Source: Spiroplasma endosymbiont of Atherix ibis
GTDB taxonomy: Bacteria; Bacillota_I; Bacilli_A; Mycoplasmatales; Mycoplasmataceae
DNA: 64,000 nt
Direction: 5' to 3'
NCBI RefSeq assembly: GCF_964020005.1
Contig: NZ_OZ026474.1
Coordinates: forward strand, 558,001-622,000
The notes under the pieces were generated by a model, which was given only the letters and a program-made list of their open reading frames with translations, was not told where the DNA came from and made no database searches. Shown one piece after another: positions 30,711 to 40,911 of the stretch (its first letter is position 1; each line of letters begins with the position of its first letter). Position numbers and translations under genes: made by a program.

Positions 30711-31587
30711 AACATTAGCTTTTTTTTATAATAATTTAACTATGATTATGATAAATCTTGAAGATTCAATAGGATTAATAGCAAATTTTGAAAATTGAAG
30801 TGAAAATGAAGATAGACAAGTTGAAAAATTAAAAAAAATAGCAAAAGAAAGTAAACTTAAATCAACTTTATTTATTATTACAAACAAAGAAATGAATTAT
30901 GGATTATGAAATTCAAACAATATTATTCAAAAAGCAGATGAAAAAGAAATAGATTATGTAATTTTTTATTGTGCTAATCCAATGATAAAACAAATAACTG
31001 ATTTTGATTTATATAATAATATTGAAGATTTTTTAAGTGTAAGAAAAATGATAATTTCAAAAGATTATATTGATTCAAATGATTCAAGATTTACAACAAA
31101 CTTTATTCAACAAAATTGAAAAGAAAATGCAATTATAATAGAAACAACAGTAACTAAGGATCTTGAAACTAATTTAAATTTATTAAAAGAAAGTAAATTT
31201 AAAAAATTTGAAGAACTTAATAAATTAAAATATCAATTTGATGCAAGAGTTAGTGAAGGAAAAAAATTAGGAAGAACTATAGGATTTCCAACAATTAATT
31301 TAATTACAGAAGAAAAAATAGCTTTATCATATGGTGTTTATGCATGTAATGTTTATATTGATCACTTAAAAGAAAATTTTTTAGGAGCAGGTTGTTATTG
31401 AAAAAACGAATTAAACCAAGATGTTTTTGAGATTTTTTTAATTGATTTTGATAAGGAAATTTATGGTTGAAAAGTTAGTGTTTCACCAATTGAAAAATTA
31501 AGAGAGAATATTAAAGTTAATAATTTAGAAGAACTTAAAGAATTATTAACAAAGGATGTAAAAGCAACTTTAAAATTTAAAAAATAA
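30700..31587 (+). CDS. ribF: Bifunctional riboflavin kinase / FAD synthetase
   Basis: 295 residues. The C-terminal riboflavin kinase domain shows 'VSEGKKLGRTIGFPTINLI' (family G-R-xx-GFPTxN), 'LSYGVYACNVYID' and 'DVFEIFLIDFDKEIYG'. The N-terminal nucleotidyltransferase half is divergent, lacking a clear GxFDxxHxGH. It converts riboflavin to FMN and then FAD, needed by GlpO. A terminator follows the gene. Confidence 0.85.
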
Positions 31588-31592
31588 TTTAA

Positions 31593-31625
31593 AATAAAGT
31601 TAACAAAAATTAACTTTATTTTTTT
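31593..31625 (+). terminator. Rho-independent terminator
   Basis: Stem AATAAAGTTAA / TTAACTTTATT, 6-base loop, T-run; also overlaps the promoter region of nfo (TATGCTAAAAT at 31625-31635). Confidence 0.8.
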
Positions 31626-31663
31626 ATGCTAAAATACAATTGAAACGAAAAGAGAAAGATAAT

Positions 31664-32569
31664 ATGGAAAAACCAAAATTTTATTTAGGAAGTCATGTAG
31701 GAATGAATTCTGTAAATGATTATTTAATAGGAAGTGCCAAAGAAACAATTAATAATGGTGCAAATACTTTAATGTTTTTTACAGGAGCTCCTCAAAATAC
31801 AAGAAGAACTGAAACAAGCAAATTAAATATTGATGAATTTAAAACACTTTTAATTGACAATAATATTGATATTAATAAAGTAATTTGTCATGGACCTTAC
31901 ACAATTAATTTAGCAAATACAGTAAAACCTGAAACTTTTGAACTTGGTGTAAGACTCTTAGAAGAAGAATTGTTAAGATTAGAAAAAATAGGAGTTTATA
32001 CTGTTGTATTACACCCTGGTGCTGCAGTTGGTGCTCCAAGAGATTTAGCTTTAGAAAGTGTTGCAAAAGGGTTAAATATGGTTTATAAAAAATTGCCAAA
32101 TACACCAGTAAGAGTTGCTTTAGAAATAATGTCTGGAAAAGGAACTGAAATTTGCATAACTTTTGAAGAAATAAAAAAAGTTTTAGATTTAGTTGAAGCA
32201 AAAGATAAAGTAGGAGTTTGTTTTGATACATGTCATATGCATGATGCAGGCTATGATATTAAAAATAACTTTGATAAGGTTGTTCAACAATTTGATCAAA
32301 TTATAGGTTTAGATAAATTAATGGCAATTCACTTAAATGATAGTAAAAATCCAATAGCAAATCACAAAGATAGACATGAAAATATAGGCTATGGATATAT
32401 TGGATTTGATACTTTAGCAAATATAGTTCACAATCCTTTATTTAAAGAAATACCAATTGTATTAGAAACACCTTGAATTAATAAAAAAATAAGTCCTTAT
32501 AAAGTTGAAATTGAAATGATTAAAAATAAGAAATTTACAAATCCATTTAATAATAAGGATTTAAAATAG
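31664..32569 (+). CDS. nfo: Endonuclease IV (AP endonuclease)
   Basis: 301 residues of the TIM-barrel AP endonuclease family, with three zinc ligands' motifs visible: 'LHPGAAVG', 'LEIMSGKGTEI' and 'VGVCFDTCHMHDAGYD', plus 'AIHLNDSKN' and 'DRHENIGYGYIG'. It cuts at abasic sites during base excision repair. The start is ATG 31664 because AGAGAAAG lies 6 bases upstream; a TTG at 31640 in the same frame is less likely. Flanked by terminators, so monocistronic. Confidence 0.96.
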
Positions 32570-32603
32570 AAAAATGAAAAAAGTATTTAAACCTCTTAAA
32601 GTG

Positions 32604-32630
32604 AGTAGGCATATTTATGCCTATTTTTTC
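32604..32630 (+). terminator. Rho-independent terminator
   Basis: Stem TAGGCATA / TATGCCTA with a T-run after nfo. Confidence 0.8.
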
Positions 32631-32748
32631 ATTATATATTTTAAAATTTTCTTGATTTAAATTGAATTATTCTATTCAATATATTTCTTTAAAAGAATAA
32701 AATAAACACTATTATCTTAAAAAACATTTTTGAATAAGAAATTGCTAC

Positions 32749-32773
32749 TTACATTAATATATTATTAATGTAA
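32749..32773. promoter_or_regulatory. 25-bp palindrome upstream of a lipoprotein gene
   Basis: TTACATTAATA-TAT-TATTAATGTAA, perfect 11-base arms, ending 25 bases before the lipoprotein ATG. It overlaps the likely -10 region (TAAAAT at 32771), with TTGCTA at 32742 as a possible -35. Looks like a dimeric repressor operator. Confidence 0.55.
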
Positions 32774-32798
32774 AATAATAAAGAATTAAGGTGAAAAA

Positions 32799-33770
32799 AT
32801 GAAAAAAATGCTTACAATTTTAACTGGACTATCAATTATTGTTACTCCAGCTAATCATATAGTGAGTTGTAATATAGCAACAGACAATACATATAAAAAT
32901 CCATCAGATATAGCTAAATTTTGAAATTTTAAATATTTTAATACAATAAGTGTAGGATATACTTCTAAACAAAAAGCTAAATATTTTGCAGAAAAACAAA
33001 AGAATTTTGAAACAAATTTAAAAGAACTTATAGCTAATAATTTTAAAAATCAAGAAGAGGTAAATAAACTTCTTGGAATAGGGCGAGATGAATCAAATGA
33101 TAATATAACATTTAAATATTATTCAGCTCCTAAAGTTCCTATTTCTAGTTTAGAAGATTATTTAGAAACTGAGTTTAAAGATGTACAAGAACCAAAAACA
33201 GTTGAAATTTACTTTACATATAAATTTTCAGCATTAGATGAAGATAAAAATTATTTAAAATTAAAAGTAACAAATGTACCAAAAATGCAAAAAGAAGTAT
33301 TTTCAAACATTTTATTTTCATTTAAATTTAAAAATACTAATTACATAGATATTGGAAATTCTTTTATTGCAAATTTAAAATCAATAGCAAAAGCACAAAG
33401 TAATGGTAAAATTACTGCTGAGTTATTGAAGGATAATAAAAAATATGTGTCACTGTTCATTAGAGGGATATTATCTTCTATTGAAAAAACAACAAGTATT
33501 AAACTTTTTGATGATTTACAGTATATAGATAATGAAAATCTTCATAATAAAAAAGAAGAGTGAATAAGACTAACTCCAGAAAAGCAATTATTAAGATTAT
33601 TATTTATAAAAAATAGTGATTCTATAGAAGATTTTATATTTTTTATAAATGAATTATGTGATAGCAATAGTTCTTCTGCATTTAGTAATTGATTAGGTTT
33701 ACCTTCAAAAGAAGATACAAAAAAAAAAGGAATTTTAATTCCTTTAGTAAAGTTTCAAATTAACAATTAG
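32799..33770 (+). CDS. Lipoprotein, 323 residues
   Basis: Signal peptide 'MKKMLTILTGLSIIVTPA' with a lipobox-like 'NHIVSC' (Cys at residue 25), then a Lys/Asn-rich extracellular part without recognisable domains. The frame is clean with TGA as Trp. Ribosome site AAGGTGA. Preceded by the 25-bp palindrome, so its expression is probably regulated. No similarity noticed to the 622-residue lipoprotein family. Confidence 0.75.
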
Positions 33771-33813
33771 TAGATCTTTAAAAACTAAATAAAATAGAAT
33801 AGGTAATAAAAAA

Positions 33814-34212
33814 ATGATTCAAACAATAAGTCAATTAAAAAACAGAAGAAAAAAAGTTATTCAAATTTTATATCGCTTTTTTTTATTAAATGAAAACATC
33901 GATAAAATAAAGCAAGAACTATTAGATGGCTTTCAATTAGAAACAGTTGATGAAGAATTAATTGACTATATTTTTGAAATATTGAATAATACTTTAGAAT
34001 ACAAGAAAATGATATCGAATTTACTTCCTGAATTATGAAATTGAAATAGGTTACCAAAAATAATTCAATCTATTTTAGTAAATGGTGTTTTTGAAATAAA
34101 AAAAGAAATAACACCAAAAGCAATAATTATTAATGAAAGTATAGAATTAACAAGAGAATATTTACCAAGTTTTGAAACTTCATTTATTAATGGTTTACTA
34201 GATAATATTTAA
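33814..34212 (+). CDS. nusB: Transcription antitermination factor NusB
   Basis: 132 residues, all-helical NusB. Diagnostic C-terminal half: 'NRLPKIIQSILVNGVFEI', 'TPKAIIINESIELTREY' and 'FINGLLDNI'. It binds boxA RNA with S10 during rRNA transcription. The N-terminal half is divergent but begins normally ('RRKKVIQILYRFF'). Heads a run of genes 33814-40911 with short gaps (nusB, unknown, xseA, xseB), the common order for this region. Confidence 0.88.
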
Positions 34213-34235
34213 TAGAAAATTTAGAGGATTAAAAA

Positions 34236-35783
34236 ATGAGTACAGATATTTTTGTAAGTTATAAAGAAGATTTAAAAAATTATCTCAAATCTTTAAGAAA
34301 TGATATAAAACTTCTAATTTATAAAGAATTTAAAAATTATATTTTTAATACTAAATTAAATTCTCACAATGAATTTGAAAAAAGTTTCTTTACAAAAGCT
34401 TTTTGTGAACTTGCAACATACTGTTATTTAGAAAATTATAATTCTAATTTAATTAGTAATTATTCTAAAATATCTAAAGAAAATTTTTTAAAAATGAAAT
34501 TTGAAAATGTTGTCATAGTAAGTCCATATAAATTATCAAAAGAAGATAATCAATTAAATAATTTTATAAAAATTTTAACAGATACTTTGAAAGTAAATGT
34601 TTGAATAAGAAATCTTAATTGATATAATAATGAACATTTTTTACAAGAAGTTAAATTAACTAAAAAACTAAAAGAATATAAAGAAGAGCTTTTTAAAATT
34701 ATAAAAAATTATAATAAGGAATTATTTGATTTAGTTTCAAATAATAAATTTAGTTCAACAAAATTAAATTTTAAAGAAGACTGAAATTTTTTCTTAGAAA
34801 AAAAAGTTTCATATAGTTTAGAAAAATTTATTTTTACACCGATTAATTATGATAAAGATAACTATAAGAAAAAAATTAATAAGTTATCTGAATTAGTGAC
34901 AGAAAATACATTATTTATTTTTGTAAATAATGTTAAAGTAAACTCAAAATATAAAACTACTTTATTAAATGATATAAAATTATTTTCAGAAATAATTAAT
35001 TATAATAATCCAATTTTTACAATTGAAAATAATAGTAATTTTTTTAGTTTATTAAATATTTTATCATTTGGCAATTTTAAAACTTTTAATGATATTTCAA
35101 ATTTTTTTATTAAAATATCTAAAAAAAATAAACCTAAAAAATTAAAAATAGAAAATTCAAAAAATTCAGATCCATTAAATTGATACTGAAATAAAATTTT
35201 AGAAAATGAAGATAATGCAGAAAATTCAAAAAAAATTTTAAACGAAAATAAACCTAGTACAAAAATAAAAAATAAAGATATAGAAAAATCTGTTTTACTT
35301 AGTGAGAATAAGAAATGAAAAAAAGATAAAATATTTAAAGAAATAGATTTAGAGAAGACTGTTACATTTAACGAACATTCAAATTTAAATCAAATATTAA
35401 AAGAACATGAATCTGATGAGTTTAATAATAATATTGATGATCTTCTTTTAGAAGTTACTCAAGAAAATATGATATTAAGTTTTGAGTTATCTAAAAAAGT
35501 TAATAAAGAATTTAGTAATTTTATAAAATTATTTGAAAAAGAAATAAATAATATTGAATTAACAACTAAACATTATAATAAAGATAAATATCTTAATTTT
35601 AAAAAAATAATTAATCAAAAAAATATAAAGGAAATTTTTGAATTTTTAACTAATAAAAATGATAATTTGTTTGCTAAGTTTAAAAGTAAAAAAATGACAA
35701 AGCAAAATATAATGAATTATTATACATTGTATATAAAAGTAAAAAGTTGTCTTTCTGAAATGAAATTTTTAAAATTAAAATAA
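34236..35783 (+). CDS. Unknown 515-residue protein between nusB and xseA
   Basis: ATG 34236 behind AGAGGA. Soluble, Asn/Lys-rich; N-terminal ~300 residues are regular alpha/beta ('ENVVIVSPYKLSKED', 'ENTLFIFVNNVKVNSKYKT'), then a low-complexity linker (residues ~310-400) and a helical C-terminus. The strand-helix alternation and single open frame suggest a real conserved mollicute protein. No motif recognised. It ends 23 bases before xseA. Confidence 0.7.
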
Positions 35784-35806
35784 TTAAAATAAAGGAGGTA
35801 AATAAT

Positions 35807-37072
35807 ATGAGTGAAATGATTTTTAAAATAGCTGATTTTGCAGATATACTAAAAAATTATGTAGAAGAATCAAATACTTTAAAAAATATTAATGTAAAAG
35901 GTGAAATTGCAAATTTAACTCATAATAAAAGTGGTCATATTTATTTTTCTCTTAAAGATAGTCAAGCAAAAATTGATTGTGCTATTTGAAAAACAAATGC
36001 TAATAAGTTTATAAATTTAAATATTAAAGAGGGAACTGAAGTAATAGCAAAAGGATCAATATCATATTATAAACCAACAGGTAAATTAACTTTTACAATT
36101 TATGATATTAGAGTTGATGGAATTGGTGAGTTAGCAATTATTTATGATAGGCGTTTCAAAGAACTACAAGAGCAAGGTTGATTTTTAGATGAGTTTAAAA
36201 AACCTATTCCAAAATTTCCAACAAATATTGGAATTGTAACTGCAACAACAGGAGATGCAGTGAGAGATTTAATAACAACTATTAAAAGAAGATACTCATC
36301 AGTTAATATATTTTTGTTTCCTTCATTAGTTCAAGGAGAAGAAGCATCAAAAGATATTGCAAAAAAAATAAAACAAGCTAATAATTTTGAAATTAAAATT
36401 GATACATTAATTGTAGGGCGTGGTGGTGGAAGTTATGAAGATCTTTGATCTTTTAATGAAATGGAAGTTCTTCAAGCTATTAAAGATAGTAGAATACCAA
36501 TAATAAGTGGTGTAGGGCATGAACCAGATATAACACTTACAGATTATGTTGCTGATTTTAGAGCATCAACACCAACTGCAGCGGGAGAAAAAGCAACTCC
36601 AGATACTGAAAATGTTTTACAAGCTTTAAATACTAAAATTCAGGAATTTTCAAAAGTTTTAAATAATAAAATTGAAAAGTTACATATAGAAATTAATAAC
36701 TTATCTTATACATTGAGAAATTTTATTCAAAATAAATTTGTATACTTAAATAATAATTTTAAAAATATTTCAAATTTATTTACTTCATTAATTAGTAATA
36801 AAATAATTATTATGAATAATAATTTTAAAAATAGTATTCAAAACTGAAAAATAAATTTAAATAATAAATTAAATAAAAATTTAGAGAATTTAAAAAACTA
36901 TGAAGAGAAAATTAATTTGCAAAATCCATATTTACCTTTGTCTAAGGGCTACTCAATTTTGAAACAGAATAATCAAATAATTAGATCTAAAAAAAATATA
37001 ATAAAAAATAAATCAATTACAGCTATCTTAAATGATGGAGAAGTTAAATTTAAATTAGAAGAGGAAAATTAA
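35807..37072 (+). CDS. xseA: Exodeoxyribonuclease VII large subunit
   Basis: 421 residues. N-terminal OB-fold domain ('[22 protein letters not shown]'), then the catalytic domain with '[14 protein letters not shown]', '[13 protein letters not shown]' and '[27 protein letters not shown]', all family hallmarks, and a long coiled-coil region with Asn-rich low complexity. It degrades single-stranded DNA together with XseB. Ribosome site AAAGGAGGT is optimal. The segment from 36525 onward has a second, degenerate copy at 41810. Confidence 0.96.
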
Positions 37073-37076
37073 AAAT

Positions 37077-37280
37077 ATGAATAGAAAAAACTTTAATGAC
37101 TTATTAAATGAAGTAAAAAATATATCTGATAAATTAAATGATTCAAATACTTCAATGGAAGAATCAATTGAATTATTTAAAAAAGGAACAGAATTAATTA
37201 AAGAGGCAAAAGAAAAATTAACAAATCTTGAAGGAGAAGTAAAAAAAGTTTTAGATAATAATGAAACTACAAATTTTTAA
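37077..37280 (+). CDS. xseB: Exodeoxyribonuclease VII small subunit
   Basis: 67 residues: 'MNRKNFNDLLNEVKNISDKL', 'SMEESIELFKKGTELIKEAKEKL', the typical XseB helical hairpin. Starts 4 bases after xseA. A second copy at 42329 has lost its start codon (ATG to ATT). Confidence 0.92.
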   Translation: MNRKNFNDLLNEVKNISDKLNDSNTSMEESIELFKKGTELIKEAKEKLTNLEGEVKKVLDNNETTNF

Positions 37281-37564
37281 TATAATAAAAATGTAAAGTT
37301 AATAATAATTAAAAAGCACCTTCAACAATAGATTTTTTAATAATTTAATCTATTACTTGTAGACTTTTGAATGTATAGAAAAAAAGAAATGATATATATC
37401 ATGTTCATTTACTGTATTGTTTGTAGGAATATGAATATTTTTTCTAAGTTTTCTAATAAAAGAACAAAAAAACTCAGAAAAACTGAATAAAAAAAAAATA
37501 GTAATAAACCTAAATTAATTGGGTTTTTTATTCTCAATATTGTAAAATATAAATGGTGAAATAA
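37281..37564. other. Intergenic region xseB-dxs; possible small RNA
   Basis: 284 bases without a convincing gene. Contains an inverted repeat AATAGATT / AATCTATT (37329-37356), a rho-independent terminator at 37506-37529 and a -10-like TGTAAAAT near 37541 for dxs. A 60-codon frame here is open in the duplicated copy (42623) but has a TAA in this one, so it is probably not coding. The whole stretch is kept in the duplicate with few changes. Confidence 0.35.
37506..37529 (+). terminator. Rho-independent terminator
   Basis: Stem AAACC / GGTTT extended by T-G and AA/TT pairs, T6 tail. Confidence 0.65.
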
Positions 37565-39199
37565 ATGAAATTATCACAAATAACTAATTTTAAAGAACTA
37601 TATAATATAAAAGATAATGAAAATTTAACAGAATTAGCACAAGATATTAGAAAATTTTTAAATGACTTTGTAAATAAGAATAACGGTCATATAGGAAGTA
37701 ATCTTGGAGTAACTGAATTAACATTATCTATTTTTTCATATTTTGATTTAGATAAAACTATAGTTTTATTTGATACAGGTCACCAATCACACGTATATAA
37801 ACTTTTAATTCATGGGGTTAATAAATTTAATACAATAAAGCAATTTAAATGTTTAAGCAATTTTCAGGAAATAAAAGAATCAGATTATGATTGAATAAGT
37901 ACAGGACACAGTTCAACTGCGCTAGCTTATCAGTTTGGTTATTCACTTGTAAGCGATAAGGAAAATATAATTTCAATAATAGGAGATGCTGCTTTTTTTG
38001 GATCGTATACTTTACCAGGTTTAATTAATTTAAGAAATTCAAATAAAAAAACTATAACAATATTAAATGATAATAATGAAGCAATTGGTGTTAATTCATT
38101 AAAAATTAAAGATATAAAAATGTATGTTGAATCATTAGATATTAAATATATTAAATGTGATAATGGTCATAATTTTGAAAAATTATTTAAATCTTTTGAT
38201 AAAGCTAAAAAAGTAAAAAATCATGTTTTTATTCATTGTATTACTAAAAAAGCATTAGGTTATAATGGAGAAAAACAATTATTTTCAAATCATTCAGTTG
38301 AAAGTGAAATAAATAATAGTTATTCTAAAATAATAGCTTTAGAAGTTGAAAAGAAATTTACACAAAATGATTATTTAATTTGTCCTGCAATGCTAAATTC
38401 ATCTAATTTATTAAATTTAAAAAACAAATTTAATAAAAATGTAATTGATGTAGGAATAAATGAAGAATTTAGTATTTTAGTAGCAAGTGCAATTTCAAAT
38501 TGTAATAAAAAAACTTTTGTTTCAATATATTCAACGTTTTTTCAAAGAGTTTTTGATCAATTAGTTCATGATGTTTTTAGAAATAACTTAGCTATTACTT
38601 TTCTTATTGATAGGGGAGGTTTAAATTTTAGTGGGGGAGTAAGTCATCATGGAATTTATGATATTTCTCTTATAAATAACTTCTCAAATGCTATTATTTG
38701 CCAACCTTACAGTATAAATGATGTAAAAGTTTTATTTGAACATGCATATCTTAATAAAGATAAACAATTCTTTTTAAGATATGAAAATTTAGAAGCTGTA
38801 AATGATAATTTAACTTCAAAATTTAAAATTGGAGAATGACAAGAATTAATTTTTAATGAAAATAATAAAATAACTTTGATAAGTTATGGAAAAGTTTTAA
38901 AAGATTTTTTTGATTATATTAAAAAAAATAATTTAGAAATAAATTTAATTAATGCAAGATATATAAATCCTATTGATAAGGAAATGTTAATAAAACATTC
39001 AAAAAATAGAATTTATGTATATGAACAAGTTATTGATAAAAATAATTTATTAACAAATATTAAAAGTAAGTTTAATAATTTAAATATTTCTGGATTTGCT
39101 TTTAATAAAATAAATATTGAACATGGAAATAAAGATTTAATTTTAAAAGATTTAGATATGGATGTTAAAGATATTATAAATAAGATAGTTGAGGTATAG
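37565..39199 (+). CDS. dxs: 1-deoxy-D-xylulose-5-phosphate synthase
   Basis: 544 residues, shorter than the usual ~620. Recognisable blocks: 'NNGHIGSNLGVTELTLSIF', 'LFDTGHQSHVYKLL' (family DxGHQxYxHK), 'STGHSSTALAYQFG', the thiamine diphosphate motif 'IGDAAFFGSYT', and 'YSTFFQRVFDQLVHDV'. It condenses pyruvate and glyceraldehyde-3-phosphate, the entry to the MEP isoprenoid pathway and a precursor supply for thiamine or pyridoxal. No other MEP gene is in the window, so its role here is open; the divergent 'LNFSGGVSHHG' (normally a DGPTHQG-type loop) hints at changed specificity. Confidence 0.85.
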
Positions 39200-39202
39200 A
39201 AA

Positions 39203-40063
39203 ATGAAAGATGTATTAGATAAAAATTATTTTATAAATAAACTTTCTAAAGATAAAGAAATTAGTGATTTAATTTCTAAACAATCTGATAAGCAAAATAT
39301 TAGTTTTTTTGAAAACTTAAAAAAAATAAAAGACATATTACATTTAAAAAATCAAACAGATAAAAAAATTTTAAATGAATATGAAAAGTTGATTACAATT
39401 CCAACAGGTTCAGAAGATACTTTGATTGAAGAACTTAATAAGTTTAATAAAGAAATGTATAATAATTTACCAGAGCATTATATTATTAATTATGATAATA
39501 ATGTTAATATTAAAAATAGTTCAGAAAACATAAAAAAAGATTATAAAAAAAATATTTTAAATCTTTCAAATCCTTTTATACAAGATTCATCAATTGAATT
39601 TGATGAACAAGAAATTAAAGAATTAGATCCTTATATAGAAAAAACAATTAATAATTTTGAAGAATTATTTAACAATAATTCAAAGTCAAATGATAATAAT
39701 GATTATATTAATAATCTTTTAAATGACAATGATAACTCTTTTGATGTAGTTAAAAGCAGTGAACAAATTTATGTTAAATCAATTGAAGATAAAGAAAAAA
39801 TGATTTCAAATATTAAAAGTAATTTAGTAAACGGAAATTATGGAAAACTAAATTTAACAAAACCATTATCGCTTTCAATAACAAGATATATGAAAAAAAT
39901 AGATTCACTTAAAAAAGGTATTATTAAAAGTTATGGAGGAGAATTATTTAAAAAAATTAGTAACTGAGTTCATGAAGAAGAAGCAATGTTTGAAAATATG
40001 GATAGAGTACAAAAAATTGATAAACTATCAAAACAAAAAAATAAATTACTAAATAAAAAATAA
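39203..40063 (+). CDS. Unknown 286-residue soluble protein
   Basis: Starts 4 bases after dxs stop, ends 27 bases before tlyA. Acidic, Asn-rich with a low-complexity 'NNSKSNDNNDYINNLLNDND' centre and helical ends ('SITRYMKKIDSLKKGIIKSYGGELF'). Clean frame, one TGA. No family recognised. Confidence 0.65.
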
Positions 40064-40089
40064 TAAAATAAAGCTTAAGGAGATTTTTT

Positions 40090-40911
40090 ATGAAGCAAAG
40101 ACTTGATCAAATATTATTAGAGCAAAAGTTAACAGATAATAGAAATAAAGCAAGAAGTCTTATAATAGATGGAAAAGTTTTAGTAAACAATGACAAAATT
40201 ACTAAACCTGGAACATTATTTGATCAAAAAAAAATAAACATAAAATTATTAAAACAAGAAAATGAATTTGTAAGCAGATCTGGAAAAAAACTTTTTAAAG
40301 CTATTAACTTTTGAAATATAAATTTAGAAGATAAAGTTTGTTTAGATATTGGTGCATCAACTGGAGGTTTTACTGATTGTTGTTTACAACATAAAGCAAA
40401 ATTTGTTTATGCAGTTGATGTTGGAACTAATCAACTTGATTGAAAAATTAGAAATAATATTAAAGTAAAATCAATGGAAAAAACAAACTTTAGAAATGTT
40501 ACTAAAGATTTTTTTGATAGAAAAATTGATTTTTTTTGTTGTGATGTAAGTTTTATTTCAATAGAAAAAATATTAATTCCTTTAAAAGAGATTATAAATG
40601 AAAATGTTTTGGGAATAATTTTAATTAAGCCACAGTTTGAATCTGATAAAGAAGATATTAAAAATGGAAAAATAAATTCTAAAGAAGGACATATAAAATC
40701 TATAAACAGAGTTATAAATTACTGTAATAAATATAATTTTTCAATAATTGATATTAATTGATCACCAATTCTTGGAAATAAAAAGAAAAATATTGAATAC
40801 ATTTGTTTTATAAAAAAAACAAATCAAATTAAAAATGAATTTAATTCGAATGAAATTCCAAATCTTGTAAATAATTGTTGAAAGTTTTTTGAGAATAACT
40901 ATGAAAAATAA
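40090..40911 (+). CDS. tlyA: TlyA-type rRNA 2'-O-methyltransferase (hemolysin A family)
   Basis: 273 residues. N-terminal S4 RNA-binding domain (residues 1-60, '[11 protein letters not shown]', '[13 protein letters not shown]'), then 'FVSRSGKKL' and the SAM-binding FtsJ-like domain '[17 protein letters not shown]' near residue 83, '[12 protein letters not shown]', '[11 protein letters not shown]' and 'LIKPQFE'. The K-D-K-E 2'-O-methyltransferase pattern is present. Family members methylate 16S/23S rRNA. Ribosome site AAGGAG. Overlaps the dinB start by 11 bases. Confidence 0.93.

Larger units (their letters stand above)
36525..37717 (+). repeat. Source copy of a 1.19-kb duplication (xseA end, xseB, dxs start)
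   Basis: Matches 41810-42969 almost base for base. The copy lacks 33 bases of xseA (between two TTTAAATA-type short repeats near 36640) and carries point changes. Source genes are all intact, so this is the ancestral location. Confidence 0.9.

Noticed and set aside
31905-32231. Long minus-strand frame opposite nfo
   Set aside because: Leu-rich shadow of the antisense strand of nfo; no ribosome site or family.
37300-37530. tmRNA, RNase P or SRP RNA in the xseB-dxs gap
   Set aside because: No tRNA-like end, no SRP Alu/loop core and no P4-like motifs; only a weak inverted repeat and a terminator.
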